From: Melaminivora jejuensis
Lineage (GTDB): Bacteria > Pseudomonadota > Gammaproteobacteria > Burkholderiales > Burkholderiaceae_C
Direction of reading: 5' to 3'
DNA length: 64,000 nucleotides
Assembly (NCBI RefSeq): GCF_017811175.1
Contig: NZ_JACWIJ010000002.1
Location: 992,001-1,056,000 of the forward strand
Position numbers and translations under genes: made by a program. Below the pieces are notes generated by a model that was not told the origin of the DNA, ran no database searches, and saw only the letters and a program-made list of their open reading frames with translations. Positions 60,993 to 64,000 of this stretch are shown piece by piece; position 1 is the first letter of the stretch; every line of letters begins with the position of its first letter.

Positions 60993-61637
60993 TCAGCCTG
61001 CCGCCTCCAGTCCGCTGGCGAAGTGCGCCCGCATGGCCCTCTCGGTGGCCGCAGGGTCGCGTGCGCGCAGCGCCGCCATGAGCGTGGCGTGCTCGGCCAG
61101 CGATTGCTCGATGCGCCCCTGCTTGAATAGCGAGTTGTGGCGGTTGAGCTTCATGACCTTGCGCAGATCGGCCACCACCTGGCTGAGCCAGCGGTTGTCG
61201 GCAAGATCCAGCAGCCGCATGTGGATGCGCTCGTTGATGGCGAAAAAGCGCTCGCGGTCGTGGGTGGCAGCGGCCAGCTCCTCATGCAGGGCCTGCAACT
61301 CCTGCAATTGCGCCGGCGTTGCCCGGGTGGCTACGCTGGCGGCGGCGTCACGCTCCAGCAGGCTGAGCAGGTGATAGACGTCGCGCAAGTCCTTGTCACT
61401 CATCTCGGTGACGTAGGCGCCGCGGCGCACCTTCATGGTCACCAGGCCCTCTGCCGCCAGCACCTTGAGCGCCTCGCGCAGCGGCGTGCGGCTGATGCCG
61501 AATTCCTCGGCGATCTTGAGCTCGTCGATCCAGCTGCCCGGCTCCAGCTCGCGCCGGAAGATGCGCTGGCGCAACTCCTCCGCCACCTGCTCATACAGGG
61601 CGCGAGGGGTCAGGGAGACGGCAGAGGCGGCGGACAT
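60993..61637 (-). CDS. GntR-family regulator, FCD subfamily
   Basis: 214 residues. N-terminal winged helix (ALYEQVAEELRQRIFRRELEPGSWIDELKIAEEFGISRTPLREALKVLAAEGLVTMKVRRGAYV) and C-terminal all-helical FCD ligand domain with metal-type residues (ERDAAAS, INERIHMRLLDLADN, EHATLMAALRARD). It is divergent from the methylmalonyl-CoA mutase gene with 125 bp between starts, so it most likely regulates that gene in response to a propionate- or succinate-pathway metabolite. The AT-rich word AGAATTAATAATTA near 61664-61677 is a possible operator. Confidence 0.85.
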   Translation of the reverse strand: MSAASAVSLTPRALYEQVAEELRQRIFRRELEPGSWIDELKIAEEFGISRTPLREALKVLAAEGLVTMKVRRGAYVTEMSDKDLRDVYHLLSLLERDAAASVATRATPAQLQELQALHEELAAATHDRERFFAINERIHMRLLDLADNRWLSQVVADLRKVMKLNRHNSLFKQGRIEQSLAEHATLMAALRARDPAATERAMRAHFASGLEAAG

Positions 61638-61762
61638 GCGCGCAACTGTAGCCGAGAAAAACTAAGAATTAATAATTATGGATGCGGTAAACTCGGTGCC
61701 AAATTGCGAACGGCGGCCCGTGCCCGCCTGTCGATTTGCCACATTTGCGAAAGCTCCATGCC

Positions 61763-63921
<2,159 letters not shown>

Positions 63922-63928
63922 CGCCGTA

Positions 63929-63959
63929 GGTTGAAATACTGTATTGCAGTATTTCAACC
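63929..63959. promoter_or_regulatory. Perfect palindrome before a probable antitoxin gene
   Basis: GGTTGAAATACTG, 5-nt centre TATTG, CAGTATTTCAACC: 13-bp arms without mismatch. It lies 12 bp before the ATG at 63972 and 7 bp after the mutase stop. Autoregulatory operators of ribbon-helix-helix antitoxins look like this. A role as mutase terminator is less likely because no T-run follows. Confidence 0.65.
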
Positions 63960-63971
63960 CAGGAGAACATC

Positions 63972-64000
63972 ATGGCTGTCTCTGTTCGCATGGATCCCCT
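63972..64000 (+). CDS. Start of a probable ribbon-helix-helix antitoxin gene (cut by window edge)
   Basis: Nine codons are visible (MAVSVRMDP), preceded by AGGAG. The short beta-strand-like opening with alternating residues and MDP is typical of CopG/RHH antitoxins of type II toxin-antitoxin pairs. The large palindrome just upstream agrees. Too little is visible to be sure. Confidence 0.45.

Noticed and set aside
61678..61762. Upstream start (ATG 61678) for methylmalonyl-CoA mutase
   Set aside because: The added N-terminal residues have no family similarity, while MSQSS at 61763 in the neighbouring frame matches the expected N-terminus and needs only one base to join.

Overview
The window is GC-rich chromosomal DNA from a betaproteobacterium, most likely a Comamonadaceae member (order Burkholderiales; Acidovorax/Alicycliphilus/Comamonas-like). 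This rests on the polyhydroxybutyrate genes (phaA, phaB, intracellular phaZ), pilU-prmB, yheS, a methylmalonyl-CoA mutase beside a GntR-FCD regulator, and a short dispersed repeat (2212-2230, 56864-56882) of a kind common in this family. No tRNA, rRNA or CRISPR array was seen.

Layout. 1-13.6 kb is host chromosome: phaA (partial)-phaB, yheS, a low-GC O-acyltransferase gene, prmB-pilU, a chemoreceptor, rsxB-like ferredoxin, phaZ, a small alarmone synthetase-like gene and dusA. At 13.59 kb the 5' end of dusA is an attachment site. A 36-bp direct repeat (13590-13625 and 56763-56798) brackets a 43-kb integrative island whose dusA-type tyrosine integrase sits just inside the left repeat. 56.8-64 kb is host again: an acyl-CoA ligase, a MHYT-PAS-GGDEF protein, a GntR regulator, methylmalonyl-CoA mutase, and the start of a probable ribbon-helix-helix antitoxin behind a perfect palindrome.

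The island is a mosaic. 14.8-21.5 kb: broken IS3, IS5 and ISL3-type elements around an ohrR-ohr peroxide module and an acyl-CoA ligase/enoyl-CoA hydratase pair. 21.5-27.9 kb: a phage fragment dominated by a ~1,940-residue polyvalent (ejected) protein truncated by an IS256-family element. 29.2-49.3 kb: pieces of Tn4371-like ICEs (DUF736, DUF2958, radC, two related integrases) with cargo lying between radC and int. That cargo is BrnT-like and HigBA toxin-antitoxin genes, a CoiA-like nuclease candidate, an ABC-three-component (nuclease/wHTH/Rad50-like ATPase) conflict system, a Gabija system (gajA-gajB), a nucleotidyl-cyclase-like protein and a DUF1016 nuclease. 49.3-56.6 kb: a plasmid-like block (EAL-like protein, PemK/MazF-like toxin, ParB-like protein, UvrD-like helicase and several unknowns). 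Here five successive genes carry the same structured 5' leader, with compensatory base changes between copies.

Three identical IS256-family copies and two identical, internally deleted ISL3 copies lie in mixed orientations without recognisable target duplications. Rearrangement or assembly error between them is therefore possible. Six conserved genes (rsxB, dusA, the enoyl-CoA hydratase, radC, the acyl-CoA ligase at 57 kb, methylmalonyl-CoA mutase) each need exactly one extra G/C base to be intact. That pattern looks more like sequencing deletions than six real pseudogenes.

Most interesting: the repeated covarying RNA leader (50.4-54.4 kb), the ABC-three-component operon and Gabija set behind copies of one 153-bp module, and the dusA island boundaries.
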